Counted from the first letter of the stretch, positions 18,063 through 27,106 are shown. The stretch: 64,000 nt of DNA from Paenibacillus sp. G2S3 (GCF_030123105.1 NZ_CP126095.1:1364001-1428000), one strand, 5' to 3'. Translations and numbers: made by a program. The notes: generated by a model from the letters alone, not told the origin.

Positions 18063-19862
18063 TTGAAGCAGAAAGGTGTTTTCTCAAGATTAAGTACATA
18101 CATGTTAAGGCACAAGCTCTTATATACGGTTTTATTATTTACGACTTTATTTGGAATTGTTCTGGATTTAACGATTGCTTGGCTGCTCTCAGTGATTACG
18201 GATGCGGCGGTTAGACTTGATGTGAAAGCTTTTAAAGGGCTGGTAATATTCGGATTAATCTACTTATTAGTGAGTGCAATCAACGGTTACATCGATCGAT
18301 ATCTCAAAAATAAAATCTCAGCCAAGATCAGAAATGAACTGCGGCTAGATATGATGCGACATGCTTTAGCTCTTCCGCAGTCTTATTTTGATCGTAATCA
18401 TTCGGGTGATTTGTTGTCCCGCTTTACTAATGATAATCAATCTGTGGGTAATGCTACCGGCGAGGTAATGATTGATCTAATCCGTAACCCTTTGCTTGCT
18501 CTCGCGGCTTTTGGTTATTTGCTTTATATTAACTGGCTACTGGCATTGATCTGTTTTGCAATGGGGCCTTTGATGTTCCTTACGGGAAAAATCTTCGGTT
18601 CGGCGATGCGTGAGAACAGTGTGAAGATTCAGACTAATATGAGCAAGATTACTTCCTTTTTGCATGACATTCTAGGCAGTAGTATGGTGTTTAAATCCTT
18701 TAGCATTGAACGCAGACTAATGAAGCAGTATCAGGAACATAGTGAGAATATCACTTCCGAAGAATTAAAAAGGGGAAGAATTGAGGGAGCTACTGGCTCA
18801 TTCTCCTCTTTTCTGGGAAACTTCACGTTTCTTCTGGCGCTGGTCGTTGCTGGTTATTTTGTGGCAAAAGGATCACTTGAGGTCGGTGCGATGATTGCTT
18901 TCATCCAGCTCATGAATTATTTAGTGATGCCGTTCTCGGCATTGCCAGGGCTGATCAATTCGATGCAGCAATCACTTGGGGCGGCGGGACGGATCTTTGA
19001 AGTGTTAGATAGCCCTGTAGAAGTGGAGGCTTTACCCGAAGCAGCTACGAAGCAGCCTGAATTTGAGCGTATGGTCATGTCCTCGGTATCCTTCTCTTAT
19101 CCGGGAGCAGAGAAACATAGCTTGAACAAGATCAGCTTAGAGCTTCACAAAGGGGCGCAAATGGCGGTTGTGGGGCCGAGCGGTGGAGGGAAATCTACAC
19201 TTTTCAAGGTATTGCTTGGGTTATATAAACCTGATGAGGGTGAAGTGTTTATAAATAATGAGAAGACAAGTGAAATGAGCTTAGCTAAGCTTAGAAGTCA
19301 TTTTTCTTATGTGCCGCAAGAGTCAGGGCTTTATACGGGAAGTATCCGTGATAATATCCGGAATGGAAATCCAGATGCAGATGAACTAGAAATTCTGGAA
19401 GCTTTGCGACAAGCGAACGCTTATGATTTTGTAATGGAGTTGCCGGAGGGCCTCGATACAGATATTGGTGAGGAAGGCTCGCGTCTGTCCGGTGGACAAC
19501 GCCAGCGACTATCGATTGCAAGAGCGATTCTTAGGAACTCTCCAATCCTGCTGCTGGATGAAGCTACTGCTGCGCTTGATAATGAATCGGAGAAGCTGGT
19601 GCAGCAAGCGATTCGTAAATTAATGGGAGACAAAACCACACTCGTTATCGCGCATCGTCTGTCTACGATTCAGAATGCTGATGTCATTCTAGTGATGGAG
19701 AATGGTGAAATTGTGGAGAGCGGCACCCACGAGGAGCTGCTTGCAGCAGAAGGAAGATATCATGGCTTGTACTATTCTCAACTGGAAGAGGAAGAAGCCG
19801 TGGGGAGTGAGGAAGCGCTAATGGAGCTTGCATCTACAGGAGTCCCGAGCTTGCTGAAATAA
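18063..19862 (+). CDS. ABC-type exporter, fused membrane and ATPase domains
   Basis: The 599-residue half-transporter has six predicted membrane helices in the first 320 residues. The ATPase domain then shows Walker A GPSGGGKST, signature LSGGQRQRLSIARA, Walker B ILLLDEATAALD and H-loop VIAHRLSTI. It should act as a homodimer or pair with another half. The TTG at 18063 is preferred over the TTG at 18054 because GGAGAGGG then sits nine bases away. A candidate Fur box overlaps the promoter, so an iron-related export role, as for the Fur-controlled B. subtilis YwjA, is possible but inferred. Confidence 0.85.
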   Translation: MKQKGVFSRLSTYMLRHKLLYTVLLFTTLFGIVLDLTIAWLLSVITDAAVRLDVKAFKGLVIFGLIYLLVSAINGYIDRYLKNKISAKIRNELRLDMMRHALALPQSYFDRNHSGDLLSRFTNDNQSVGNATGEVMIDLIRNPLLALAAFGYLLYINWLLALICFAMGPLMFLTGKIFGSAMRENSVKIQTNMSKITSFLHDILGSSMVFKSFSIERRLMKQYQEHSENITSEELKRGRIEGATGSFSSFLGNFTFLLALVVAGYFVAKGSLEVGAMIAFIQLMNYLVMPFSALPGLINSMQQSLGAAGRIFEVLDSPVEVEALPEAATKQPEFERMVMSSVSFSYPGAEKHSLNKISLELHKGAQMAVVGPSGGGKSTLFKVLLGLYKPDEGEVFINNEKTSEMSLAKLRSHFSYVPQESGLYTGSIRDNIRNGNPDADELEILEALRQANAYDFVMELPEGLDTDIGEEGSRLSGGQRQRLSIARAILRNSPILLLDEATAALDNESEKLVQQAIRKLMGDKTTLVIAHRLSTIQNADVILVMENGEIVESGTHEELLAAEGRYHGLYYSQLEEEEAVGSEEALMELASTGVPSLLK

Positions 19863-20033
19863 GGAAGTAACTCTATATAGATTGAACTTTAACTCTATAT
19901 AAGTTGAACTTTAAAACATTCTAAAAAGGGAAAAGTGACGGAGGGGAAGTCCAAACATTCCCCGCAGTCACGCACTTACCTTAATAGAAAAATCTTAAGT
20001 TTAACGTATATAAAACTATTAAGTTCAGCCGAT
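19863..20033. repeat. Intergenic repeat cluster with a hairpin shared with the cysA-sbp gap
   Basis: A 22-base tandem duplication (19868-19889 and 19890-19911, TAACTCTATATA-type) is followed by a hairpin GTGACGGAGGGGAA (19935)/TTCCCCGCAGTCAC (19958). Its loop carries AAGTCCAAACATTCC, identical to 14342-14356. An inverted, diverged TGAACTT motif lies near 20025. Confidence 0.6.
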
Positions 20034-20837
20034 TTAGTTCACTTTATTGAGAATGAATTTATCAATCGCGTATTTTACGCCATCTTCGTTGTTGCTTAGG
20101 GTTATGAAATCAGCAATTTCTTTCAGCGCAGGAATAGCGTTCTCCATCGCAACACCAAGACCGGCAGCTTCCAGCATCTCATGGTCGTTCCAAGAGTCTC
20201 CCATTGCCATGGTTTCGGAAAGATCACACCCAAAATGATTGGCTAGAAATTCAAGCGCAATTCCCTTAGTTCCCTCATGATGCATGATTTCTAGGAATTG
20301 TGGTTTGGATTTGGTAATATGCACGGAATCGCCGAGCAATTCACGCAGAATTGGAGCCAGCTCATCTAAGAAAGTAGGATCATCGATAATCAGCATTTTT
20401 GGTGTTTTTTGTGGGACAAGCTTCTCCCAGTCTGGTTCAATGTAATATGGCGTTTTGTTCAGGTCCGTATAGTCTTTAATCTTCTGGTTGTCTTCACGGG
20501 CGTACAGCTTGTCGTCAATGTAAGTTTGCAAATGCAGATCATGCTCCACACAGTAAGTAAAAAGCTTGTGTACCGCATCTTGTGGTACGTAACGCTCATA
20601 TAGTACTTTTTCATCGAGCAAGTTCTTAATGAGTGCACCTTGGTAAGTGATGATTGGCACGTTAAGTCCAGTTTGACGGGCAATGGCTTGAGCGGAAGCA
20701 TAAGCTCGGCCTGTAGCGAGGGTTACAACAACGCCAGCGGCTACAGCCTCTTCAAGCGCAGTCTGTGTAGCGGGTGTTACTTCCTTGTCATCGTTAATTA
20801 GAGTGTCATCAATATCAATCGCGATCAATTTGTACAT
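20034..20837 (-). CDS. Cof-type HAD phosphatase
   Basis: This 267-residue protein has the haloacid dehalogenase catalytic motif IDIDDTLINDD at the N-terminus, motif II TLATGRAYASA, and motif IV MGDSWNDHEMLEAAG. The large C2-type cap lies between motifs II and III, as in Cof/YwtE phosphatases, which hydrolyse sugar phosphates, FMN or PLP precursors with low specificity. It has an excellent site (AAGGAG, nine bases) and begins 12 bases after the upstream DMT exporter gene, so the two form an operon. Confidence 0.9.
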   Translation of the reverse strand: MYKLIAIDIDDTLINDDKEVTPATQTALEEAVAAGVVVTLATGRAYASAQAIARQTGLNVPIITYQGALIKNLLDEKVLYERYVPQDAVHKLFTYCVEHDLHLQTYIDDKLYAREDNQKIKDYTDLNKTPYYIEPDWEKLVPQKTPKMLIIDDPTFLDELAPILRELLGDSVHITKSKPQFLEIMHHEGTKGIALEFLANHFGCDLSETMAMGDSWNDHEMLEAAGLGVAMENAIPALKEIADFITLSNNEDGVKYAIDKFILNKVN

Positions 20838-20849
20838 TTGTCTCTCTCC

Positions 20850-21797
20850 TTATCTCTTTCTAAATAGATGTAATTTGGAAAAATAACTCTTCTTATGTTG
20901 ATTCTGACCCGGTTCCGGACTCAGCTCTGCTATAAGCATAGCCCCCAGAATACAACCACAACCGAGCAGAGCGGACATACCGAGCATTTCCCCACCAAAG
21001 GCTAAGCCTGTCAGAACAGCGAATACAGGTTCTGTGGCATAAATAATAGCTACCCGGGATGGCGTAGTGTACTTTTGGCAGGCGGTTTGAATCCAGAAGG
21101 CAAAAGCACTGGTAGGGCCAATAGAGATTAAAAGTGCCCAGAGAACGTCTGGATCCTTGATAAGCTCTGCGGTGTGTGCCAGTGGTGCAGCTCCTTCAAC
21201 GATAAGCGAAGCGACAATGCTGAACAGTCCAACGAAGGCGAGCTGCAAGGTTGCCAGCGGCAATGCCGGATAATGAGGTGCATAAACGCCAGTATATGCG
21301 ACTTGTAGCGCAAAAGCTATGGCACAGAGCAGGATCAAAGCATCACCTTTATTTAGGGACAAAGCAGAGCCTGTGAAAGTTAGCAGGTAAAGACCTGCTG
21401 CGGCAAGCGCTGCGCTGAACCAAGTGAAACGTGAAATGGCATGCCCAAGTAGCGCCAGAGAAAGAAAGGGAACCAATACGACCGATAAACCGGTAATAAA
21501 CCCGGTATTGGAGGTGGTTGTATATAGAAGTCCCATAGTCTGGAAACCATAGCCCATAAACAAAAAAAGGCCTAGCAGTAGAGAATCACGTACCATGCGG
21601 AAACTTAGCTGTTTCCACTCCTTGCGGTAAAAAATAAAAGTGATTAGAGCCAGCAACAGGGCAGCACCCGTAAAGCGGATGCTATTAAACGCGAGCGGTG
21701 GTAGCACTTTGACAGCGTTTTGAACAATCAGAAAGGTGCATCCCCACATCATCGCCACGAGTAGCAGACTGAAATCGGCCATACGGGAACGCTTCAC
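20850..21797 (-). CDS. EamA/DMT-family membrane transporter
   Basis: The 315-residue protein has ten hydrophobic helices arranged as two EamA repeats, each starting with an MMWGCTFLI- or GLFSIVAS-like segment. Visible signatures are RFTGAALLLAL, GLLYTTTSNTGFITGLSVVLVPFL and YATEPVFAVLTGLAFGGE. Such proteins usually export amino acids or other metabolites. The start is a GTG with AGAGAGG 12 bases upstream; an alternative ATG lies 15 bases downstream. First gene of a two-gene operon with the Cof phosphatase. Confidence 0.85.
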   Translation of the reverse strand: MKRSRMADFSLLLVAMMWGCTFLIVQNAVKVLPPLAFNSIRFTGAALLLALITFIFYRKEWKQLSFRMVRDSLLLGLFLFMGYGFQTMGLLYTTTSNTGFITGLSVVLVPFLSLALLGHAISRFTWFSAALAAAGLYLLTFTGSALSLNKGDALILLCAIAFALQVAYTGVYAPHYPALPLATLQLAFVGLFSIVASLIVEGAAPLAHTAELIKDPDVLWALLISIGPTSAFAFWIQTACQKYTTPSRVAIIYATEPVFAVLTGLAFGGEMLGMSALLGCGCILGAMLIAELSPEPGQNQHKKSYFSKLHLFRKR

Positions 21798-21941
21798 TTC
21801 TTAGGTCATCCTCTCTTCAACATATGCCGTCCTTAAAAGCACGACAAGGTCAAGTTGTCCAAATTGTATCGTATATTCATGGGGAGGACAAGATAGAAAT
21901 CGCTCAAAGGCTTATATTTAAAGGGATTTTAGGGATTAGGC

Positions 21942-21970
21942 TAGACAAAAAAACAGCCTCTTGGTATACT
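21942..21970 (+). promoter_or_regulatory. Promoter of the YdjM-like gene
   Basis: TAGACA and TATACT lie 17 bases apart, 57 bases before the start codon. Confidence 0.6.
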
Positions 21971-21978
21971 TCGATAAC

Positions 21979-21992
21979 CGCACATTTGTTCT
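21979..21992 (+). promoter_or_regulatory. Candidate LexA box
   Basis: CGCACATTTGTTCT fits the Gram-positive LexA consensus CGAAC-N4-GTTCG at 8 of 10 positions. It lies just after the predicted transcription start. E. coli YdjM is LexA-controlled, which makes the site plausible but not proven. Confidence 0.35.
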
Positions 21993-22026
21993 TGTTTTTC
22001 GCATCTTAGAAAGGAGCGGTTTCACC

Positions 22027-22740
22027 ATGATGGGCAGATCCCATTTAATAATTAGCACTGGGGTTACCCTATCTGTAATGAGTTTGATGTCGCATGAGAT
22101 TACGATTCCGGTTATTGCGGTCGCAGCATTAAGTTCCTTGCTGCCTGACATTGATGAACCGAATTCACTGCTCGTGCGTAAGGCGATTCCAGAATTTCTA
22201 TTAAGAGTGCTGCAAATTGCTTTGATAGGTGCGGCGATTTATCTCTATTTTGCCGGAATCGTGGAACGTCCTTGGAACATTGTGCTGGCATTGCTAGTCG
22301 GAAGTGTATCTTTCCTGCCTAGTCGAAAGCTACGCCATTTGGTCATGATCTTGATCGCCATAGCGCTCTTTGCCTTCGGGGAAGCCTATGATCCATGGAA
22401 TTACATTGCAGCTTGCGTGCTTGTGGTCTCATCGATTGTTCCGCATCGTGGACTGACACATACCTTGTATGGAGTTGCGGGCTGGAGCGCCTTATTGTAT
22501 TTTGCCTCAGCGGGTATAAATGACGGTGGCAGTCTATGGATAGCTGGGGGCATGTCGTATGCGCTTCACCTACTAGCTGACTCTCTTACCCAACGGGGAA
22601 TTACACCCCTGCCGCCAATACCCTTTAAGCTGCGTCTAAAGCTAATGAGCACAGGTACGAAAAAAGGTGGAGCCGTAGAGAACATCTGCATTATGCTGAC
22701 TCTAGCGTTCGTTGTCTATGTTTTTATACTTTCTCCTTAA
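22027..22740 (+). CDS. YdjM-family membrane-bound metal-dependent hydrolase
   Basis: The 237-residue membrane protein carries the YdjM/DUF457 metal-ligand pattern: histidine in GRSHLII, LPDIDEPNS, HRGLTHTLYG and YALHLLADSLTQRG. Several hydrophobic helices surround these motifs. Biochemical function is poorly defined; the family name derives from its similarity to membrane-bound hydrolases. The site AAAGGAG lies ten bases before the first of two adjacent ATG codons. It ends at a shared terminator with the lipoate ligase gene. Confidence 0.85.
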   Translation: MMGRSHLIISTGVTLSVMSLMSHEITIPVIAVAALSSLLPDIDEPNSLLVRKAIPEFLLRVLQIALIGAAIYLYFAGIVERPWNIVLALLVGSVSFLPSRKLRHLVMILIAIALFAFGEAYDPWNYIAACVLVVSSIVPHRGLTHTLYGVAGWSALLYFASAGINDGGSLWIAGGMSYALHLLADSLTQRGITPLPPIPFKLRLKLMSTGTKKGGAVENICIMLTLAFVVYVFILSP

Positions 22741-22755
22741 ATTAAAATGAATATG

Positions 22756-22815
22756 AAAAAGGGGCTTGTCTATTCTTTACGCAAATTGCGCATAGAATAA
22801 GCAGGCCCTTTTATT
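22756..22815. terminator. Bidirectional terminator
   Basis: AAAAGGGGCTTG with TATTCT pairs with AGAATA and CAGGCCCTTTT, with small mismatches. It lies between convergent genes. Confidence 0.75.
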
Positions 22816-22823
22816 ATAAAAAA

Positions 22824-23825
22824 TTATTCCTCTAAGAACACCAGTCCGATAAAGTCCTCCGGTTCAATACGTCCGAAATAATGCTTCAAATCCAGATCAG
22901 CTAATGCTTCTCTAACCTCTGCCTCATTATAACGTTTGCCACGAAGTGCATTTTCGACATCTACTACATCACCAACCCCAAAGAAGTCACCATAGATTTT
23001 GATGTCCTTAATGAGGGAATCCTCAATATCCATGCGAATATCAATAATTCCAGCAGGGAATTTGCGTGTGTGTTTGACATTGCTTTTTGGTGACAGGCCG
23101 TAGTTCCAGTCCCAGTTCTGGTAGTGCTCTTTGGAGATTTCGTGGATTTTGTCCCAGTCTGCTTCTTGAAGCTTGTACTGAGGGACCTCGGATGGCTCCA
23201 TGCCAAAGATCGAACGCAACAGGCCGGAGCGGAACTCTTCAATGGTCATGTCTGTACCTAGCAGTTCCTTGATGTTCGCTACGCGACTACGTACGGATTT
23301 TGTGCTTTTGGATTTAAATTTTTCTGGATTTACTTTCAGTGAGGCTTGTACATTGTCCAAATTGAGATCAAACATCAGTGTGCCATGGCTGAACATGCGT
23401 CCACGTGTGGAGAATTGAGCGTTGCCAGAAATTTTTTGTTCACCGACTTGAAGATCATTCCGTCCGCTAAGCTCAGCGTTAACACCCATGCTTTGCAAGT
23501 AGTCGATCACCGGCTGGGTGAATTTCAAGAAGTTATGGAAGGATTGGCCGTCGTCCTTAGTAATGAAGCTGAAGTTCAAATTTCCGAGATCGTGATAGAC
23601 CGCTCCACCGCCGGACAGACGACGTACAACCTTAATATCATTCTCTTTAACATATTCCTGATTGATTTCTTCAATCGTATTTTGGTGTTTACCGATGATG
23701 ATAGATGGGCTGTTAATATAAAAAAGCAGGTAACTCTCGTCCATCGGCAAGTGTTTCAGCGCATATTCCTCAATCGCCAAATTGATGGAAGCGTCAGTAA
23801 TCCCTGTGTTATCAATAAAAATCAT
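22824..23825 (-). CDS. lplJ: Lipoate-protein ligase
   Basis: This 333-residue enzyme activates free lipoate to lipoyl-AMP and attaches it to lipoyl domains of 2-oxoacid dehydrogenases and GcvH. The catalytic domain shows RRLSGGGAVYHDLGNLNFSFI, the conserved GRNDLQVGEQKISGNAQ with its catalytic lysine, and HGTLMFDLNLD. The C-terminal lipoate-ligase accessory domain follows from about residue 245. The ATG at 23825 has GGAGG eight bases upstream; a longer frame upstream has none. Single gene. Confidence 0.93.
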   Translation of the reverse strand: MIFIDNTGITDASINLAIEEYALKHLPMDESYLLFYINSPSIIIGKHQNTIEEINQEYVKENDIKVVRRLSGGGAVYHDLGNLNFSFITKDDGQSFHNFLKFTQPVIDYLQSMGVNAELSGRNDLQVGEQKISGNAQFSTRGRMFSHGTLMFDLNLDNVQASLKVNPEKFKSKSTKSVRSRVANIKELLGTDMTIEEFRSGLLRSIFGMEPSEVPQYKLQEADWDKIHEISKEHYQNWDWNYGLSPKSNVKHTRKFPAGIIDIRMDIEDSLIKDIKIYGDFFGVGDVVDVENALRGKRYNEAEVREALADLDLKHYFGRIEPEDFIGLVFLEE

Positions 23826-24107
23826 AGTGAATTCCTCCGTTGCAGCAAAATTGATTACAGTTCTCATTTTAAACCAAAAGCAGTTTTTTAACAAAAGAGA
23901 TCGCTTCGTGTTTCGGTGAAAATAAAGTCTTAGATTGGATTCGTTGATTTAACGCGATTTTTAAATTGAAGAATTTCCAGCACTCAGTCTTATTGTTCAG
24001 TACTTCATTTTATCGAACACCAACAAATCCTTTGCATTTCTCTACCTCATGCGTTACTATTTTTATATTGACAAATTTGCAGGTCTAAATAAGGAGGTTA
24101 ACATTCT

Positions 24108-24692
24108 ATGTGCCCCCGTACCAAAGAACAAAATGAGCTCATACGCTTACAGCGTATAGAACAGATCCTGGACGTTGCCGCGCGCTCCTACTTTCGCACG
24201 GGCGGCAGCTTTGATATTCGCGACGTCGCCCGCGAGGCAGGGCTTGGTTACGGCACAGTATACCATTATTACCCCAACCGGCATTTATTAATAGAAGATG
24301 TGTTAGAAAGCGGCTTCGAGCGATGTGAGCAAGTGATCGCAGAATGGGCGAACATCAGCGGCAGCCCCCCGGATGACTGGCAGTTGTTGAAGTATTGTAA
24401 AGCGCTGCTCCGGCTGTGGCAGTCGGACGCCCGCACATATCTTGTCTACAAAATGGCGGCAGAACATTATGCAGGCTTGCCTGAAAAGGATCGATACCAC
24501 GCCAAGAGACGGTTTATGGAACGGCTATACGTTCCACTTCAATCGATCGCCCAGTGCGAAGACGACAGCGTAGACCATATGCTTGCCGTGCTGGTTGGTT
24601 GCTGTGGGCTGCACTACTATGCGGGCAATTCCGACCTGGACGTCGATCGAATCGCCCGACTCGCTTTGCAAGCTATTACGAAGGAGTCCTGA
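24108..24692 (+). CDS. TetR-family regulator, paired with a methionine aminopeptidase gene
   Basis: This 194-residue protein has the TetR helix-turn-helix at residues about 17-60 (IEQILDVAARSYFRTGG; VAREAGLGYGTVYHYYPNRHLLIEDVLE). The start has AAGGAGG. Codon use is richer in G and C at third positions than in the genes around it, as is that of the following map gene. Both are probably cotranscribed, seven bases apart. It likely represses the pair in response to a ligand; which ligand is unknown. Confidence 0.85.
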   Translation: MCPRTKEQNELIRLQRIEQILDVAARSYFRTGGSFDIRDVAREAGLGYGTVYHYYPNRHLLIEDVLESGFERCEQVIAEWANISGSPPDDWQLLKYCKALLRLWQSDARTYLVYKMAAEHYAGLPEKDRYHAKRRFMERLYVPLQSIAQCEDDSVDHMLAVLVGCCGLHYYAGNSDLDVDRIARLALQAITKES

Positions 24693-24699
24693 TACGAAC

Positions 24700-25446
24700 A
24701 TGGTCATATTAAAAAGCAAGCATGAAATTGAGGCTATCCGCAAGGCATGCCAAGTGGTGGCTGAATGTCATCGTACAATCGCCCCGCTTATCAAACCGGG
24801 CATTACCACCAACGAGATTGAGCGCATATTCGAGGACATTATGTTGAAGCACGGCGCAAAGCCATACCAGAAAGGTTATAGGGGCTATCAATATGCGACC
24901 TGTGCCTCCGCCAACGATGTGATCGCACATGGCTTCCCTAGCAATAAGCCACTTGAGGAAGGCGATATCGTGACGATCGACACGGTCGCTGAGCTCGATG
25001 GCTGGCTCGGAGATTCGGCCTGGAGTTATGCGGTCGGGCAGATCTCGCCAACGGCCGAGAAGTTGATGCGTGTCACGAAGGAATGTCTTGACCTGGGCAT
25101 CGAGCAAGCTCAGCCCGGCAATCGACTCGGTGACGTGACGAGCGCGATTCAGCGGCATGCGGAAGCACACGGTTTCGGCGTCGTGCGCGACCTTCTCGCT
25201 CATGGCATCGGCCGTGACCTGCACGAGGAGCCGACTTATATGCATGTCGGCAAGCCTGGAAAAGGCCCCCGTATCAAGGAAGGTATGGTGTTCACGATTG
25301 AGCCCATGATCACTGAAGGTAGCTACTTCATGACAATCGATCCGGACGGCTGGACCGCACGGACGATGGACAACAAGTTCGCCGCCCAATACGAGCATAC
25401 GATCGCCATCACGGCTGAAGGTCCACAAATTTTGACCGCGCAATAG
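24700..25446 (+). CDS. map: Type I methionine aminopeptidase (accessory copy)
   Basis: This 248-residue enzyme removes the initiator methionine from new proteins. All five metal ligands are seen in order: D in TIDTVAE, D in LGDSAW, H in LLAHGIGRDLHEEP, E in FTIEPMI, and E in QYEHTIAI. There is no N-terminal zinc-binding extension. The housekeeping map normally sits in the ribosomal protein cluster, so a copy controlled by a TetR gene here is probably accessory. AAGGAG lies 13 bases upstream of the ATG. GC-rich codons suggest transfer. Confidence 0.93.
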   Translation: MVILKSKHEIEAIRKACQVVAECHRTIAPLIKPGITTNEIERIFEDIMLKHGAKPYQKGYRGYQYATCASANDVIAHGFPSNKPLEEGDIVTIDTVAELDGWLGDSAWSYAVGQISPTAEKLMRVTKECLDLGIEQAQPGNRLGDVTSAIQRHAEAHGFGVVRDLLAHGIGRDLHEEPTYMHVGKPGKGPRIKEGMVFTIEPMITEGSYFMTIDPDGWTARTMDNKFAAQYEHTIAITAEGPQILTAQ

Positions 25447-25454
25447 AAAAAATT

Positions 25455-25491
25455 AGAGGTCGACCAACGAAATGGTCGACTTCTTTTTTTT
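25455..25491 (+). terminator. Terminator of tetR-map
   Basis: A 12-base stem AGAGGTCGACCA, with its complement at 25473-25484, is followed by a long T run. Confidence 0.9.
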
Positions 25492-25558
25492 GTATACGGC
25501 ATAGCATCCTTCTTTATTCGTTACAGGTGATCATGTAAACGAGATCCCGTTCCCACCT

Positions 25559-25690
25559 TCAAGCCGAAGCAGGTTCGGGGGCAGCGTGTCCATAGATCTG
25601 ATGAGGCTGCCAGTCTAGAACTTTATTATCTTTTAACATCTCGTAGATTTTAATGTCGATTTGAGGCAAACGGGTATTCAGGTGATTCCT
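25559..25690 (-). other. Possible gene remnant in the map-cobD gap
   Basis: A 43-codon open stretch ends at a TGA at 25559-25561 and reads like a protein tail (KIYEMLKDNKVLDW, then HAAPEPASA), but it has no start codon with a ribosome binding site. I do not recognise it. The rest of the 25492-25784 gap shows no gene, riboswitch or clear promoter. Confidence 0.2.
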
Positions 25691-25784
25691 TTAGTGAGCA
25701 TTGACGTAATTCCTGTAAAGACGCAATAATGGTGGCAATGAGATACATATCGAACAAGTGAAAATGGATAGAGGGAGTGTACAT

Positions 25785-26873
25785 ATGCTTGAAAAATACG
25801 GCCATGGCGGTGATTTGCTAACGGCTGCAGAACTTTATGAGGAGGCTGGAGGCACATTTCTTGATTTCAGTGCAAACATCAATCCTATCGGGCCTCCGCC
25901 AGCCGTTCTAGAGCTACTTAGAACAGCATTGTCTACGGTGGTTGCCTACCCTGACCCTGGACATCGACGCTTCAAAAGTCTGCTAGCAGAGGACCTTGGT
26001 ATACATAGTAGTTGGTTGACAGTAGGCAACGGAGCCGCAGAATCTATGGCATTATTGCTGCTTGCGATAGCTCCGCAAAAGGTTGGCATTGTAGAACCTT
26101 GTTTCTCTGAGTACCGGCAGCTATCTGTGCAATTTGGCGCAGAAGTATTATCTGTACAGGGGACAAGGGAACAGCACTTTCGAGCTGGAGTGAAAGAGAT
26201 TGCCGGGCTGATGGAGAAGGTTGAGCTGCTGTTCATCGGACAACCGAACAATCCAAATGGTGTTCAGTATGCTGTGGATGAGCTGCGCTGGTTAGCGCAG
26301 AAGGCTGAAAGCTACGGGACGTATTTGGCTGTGGATGAAGCTTTTATTGATTTTATTCCTGAAGTAGAACGGAATACGCTTTTGCCAGATCTGGATCAGT
26401 TTCCGCATACGATTTTGGTGCGGTCGATGACGAAATTTTATGCGATTCCCGGACTGCGTCTCGGGTTTGCCATTTCGCATCCGGAGCTGGCAAAGGCGAT
26501 GACCGGAAAGCAGGTTACCTGGAGTGTGAATGGTTTGGCGCTGCTGGCGGGCGAGGCCTGCCTTGAGTGTGGGCACGAGTATGGACGTCGTACACGCGAG
26601 CTGATCGCCACGGAACGGGAGCTGCTGCGGCAAGGCCTTATGCAGATAGGCTGTGATGTGCCGCCAGGCGAAGCCAACTTTCTGCTCTGTGGTCTGCCTT
26701 CGCCGTGGAGTGCAGCTGAGCTGCAGAATCGTCTTGGGCGCGTGGGTATACTGGTGCGCAGCTGCGCGATGTACCCCGGTCTAGGAGGCGAGCATATCCG
26801 AGTAGCCGTTAAGGGACATGAGGATAATGTCCGGCTGCTGAAGCGGATGAAGGAAATTCTGATGGATAATTGA
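25785..26873 (+). CDS. cobD: L-threonine-O-3-phosphate decarboxylase CobD
   Basis: This 362-residue PLP enzyme makes (R)-1-amino-2-propanol O-2-phosphate, the linker of the cobalamin nucleotide loop. It has the class I/II aminotransferase fold with YGHGGDLLTAA at the N-terminus, FSANINPIGPP, YPDPGHRRFK, GQPNNPNGVQ, a cofactor Asp in LAVDEAFIDF, and the Schiff-base lysine in RSMTKFYAIPGLRLG. The ATG at 25785 is chosen for GAGGGAG seven bases ahead; an upstream GTG at 25758 lacks one. It leads the first cobalamin block, but 640 bases of repeats separate it from cbiZ. Confidence 0.93.
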   Translation: MLEKYGHGGDLLTAAELYEEAGGTFLDFSANINPIGPPPAVLELLRTALSTVVAYPDPGHRRFKSLLAEDLGIHSSWLTVGNGAAESMALLLLAIAPQKVGIVEPCFSEYRQLSVQFGAEVLSVQGTREQHFRAGVKEIAGLMEKVELLFIGQPNNPNGVQYAVDELRWLAQKAESYGTYLAVDEAFIDFIPEVERNTLLPDLDQFPHTILVRSMTKFYAIPGLRLGFAISHPELAKAMTGKQVTWSVNGLALLAGEACLECGHEYGRRTRELIATERELLRQGLMQIGCDVPPGEANFLLCGLPSPWSAAELQNRLGRVGILVRSCAMYPGLGGEHIRVAVKGHEDNVRLLKRMKEILMDN

Positions 26874-26899
26874 CCTATATAGCTTAGGGGCTGCGGGTT

Positions 26900-27000
26900 T
26901 GCTGTTTAAGTGACTGGTGTAGCGCAGGGGGATGGGAGTCTACTGTAAGTGACTCTCGCGGCGTAGAGAAGGCAGGGATTCTATTGACTAAGTGACTCAA
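26900..27000 (+). repeat. Degenerate tandem repeat of about 40 bases
   Basis: TAAGTGACT recurs at 26907, 26946 and 26989, each followed by a GCGCAG- or GCGTAG-like segment and GGGAT. Non-coding, between cobD and cbiZ. Confidence 0.55.
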
Positions 27001-27106
27001 GCAGCGCAGAAGTTGGGATTTGATACCGGACGGCGGGCTTCAGCTCGCATGCTTAAGGTTGTGACAAAGTATGGTGAGGTAGCTTCTGATGGACACCCTC
27101 CAAAGT

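Noticed and set aside
24709..25443. A 244-codon open frame antisense to map
   Set aside because: GC-rich codons on the sense strand keep the opposite frame open; it has no site or recognisable family.
25492..25784. Possible cobalamin riboswitch upstream of cobD
   Set aside because: Both strands were read for the B12-box and the conserved GCCACTG-like core; only a weak GGGGGCAGC resemblance was found, which is not enough.
26900..27000. CRISPR-like array
   Set aside because: The roughly 40-base units are degenerate throughout with no constant repeat and variable spacer pattern, and no cas genes are present.
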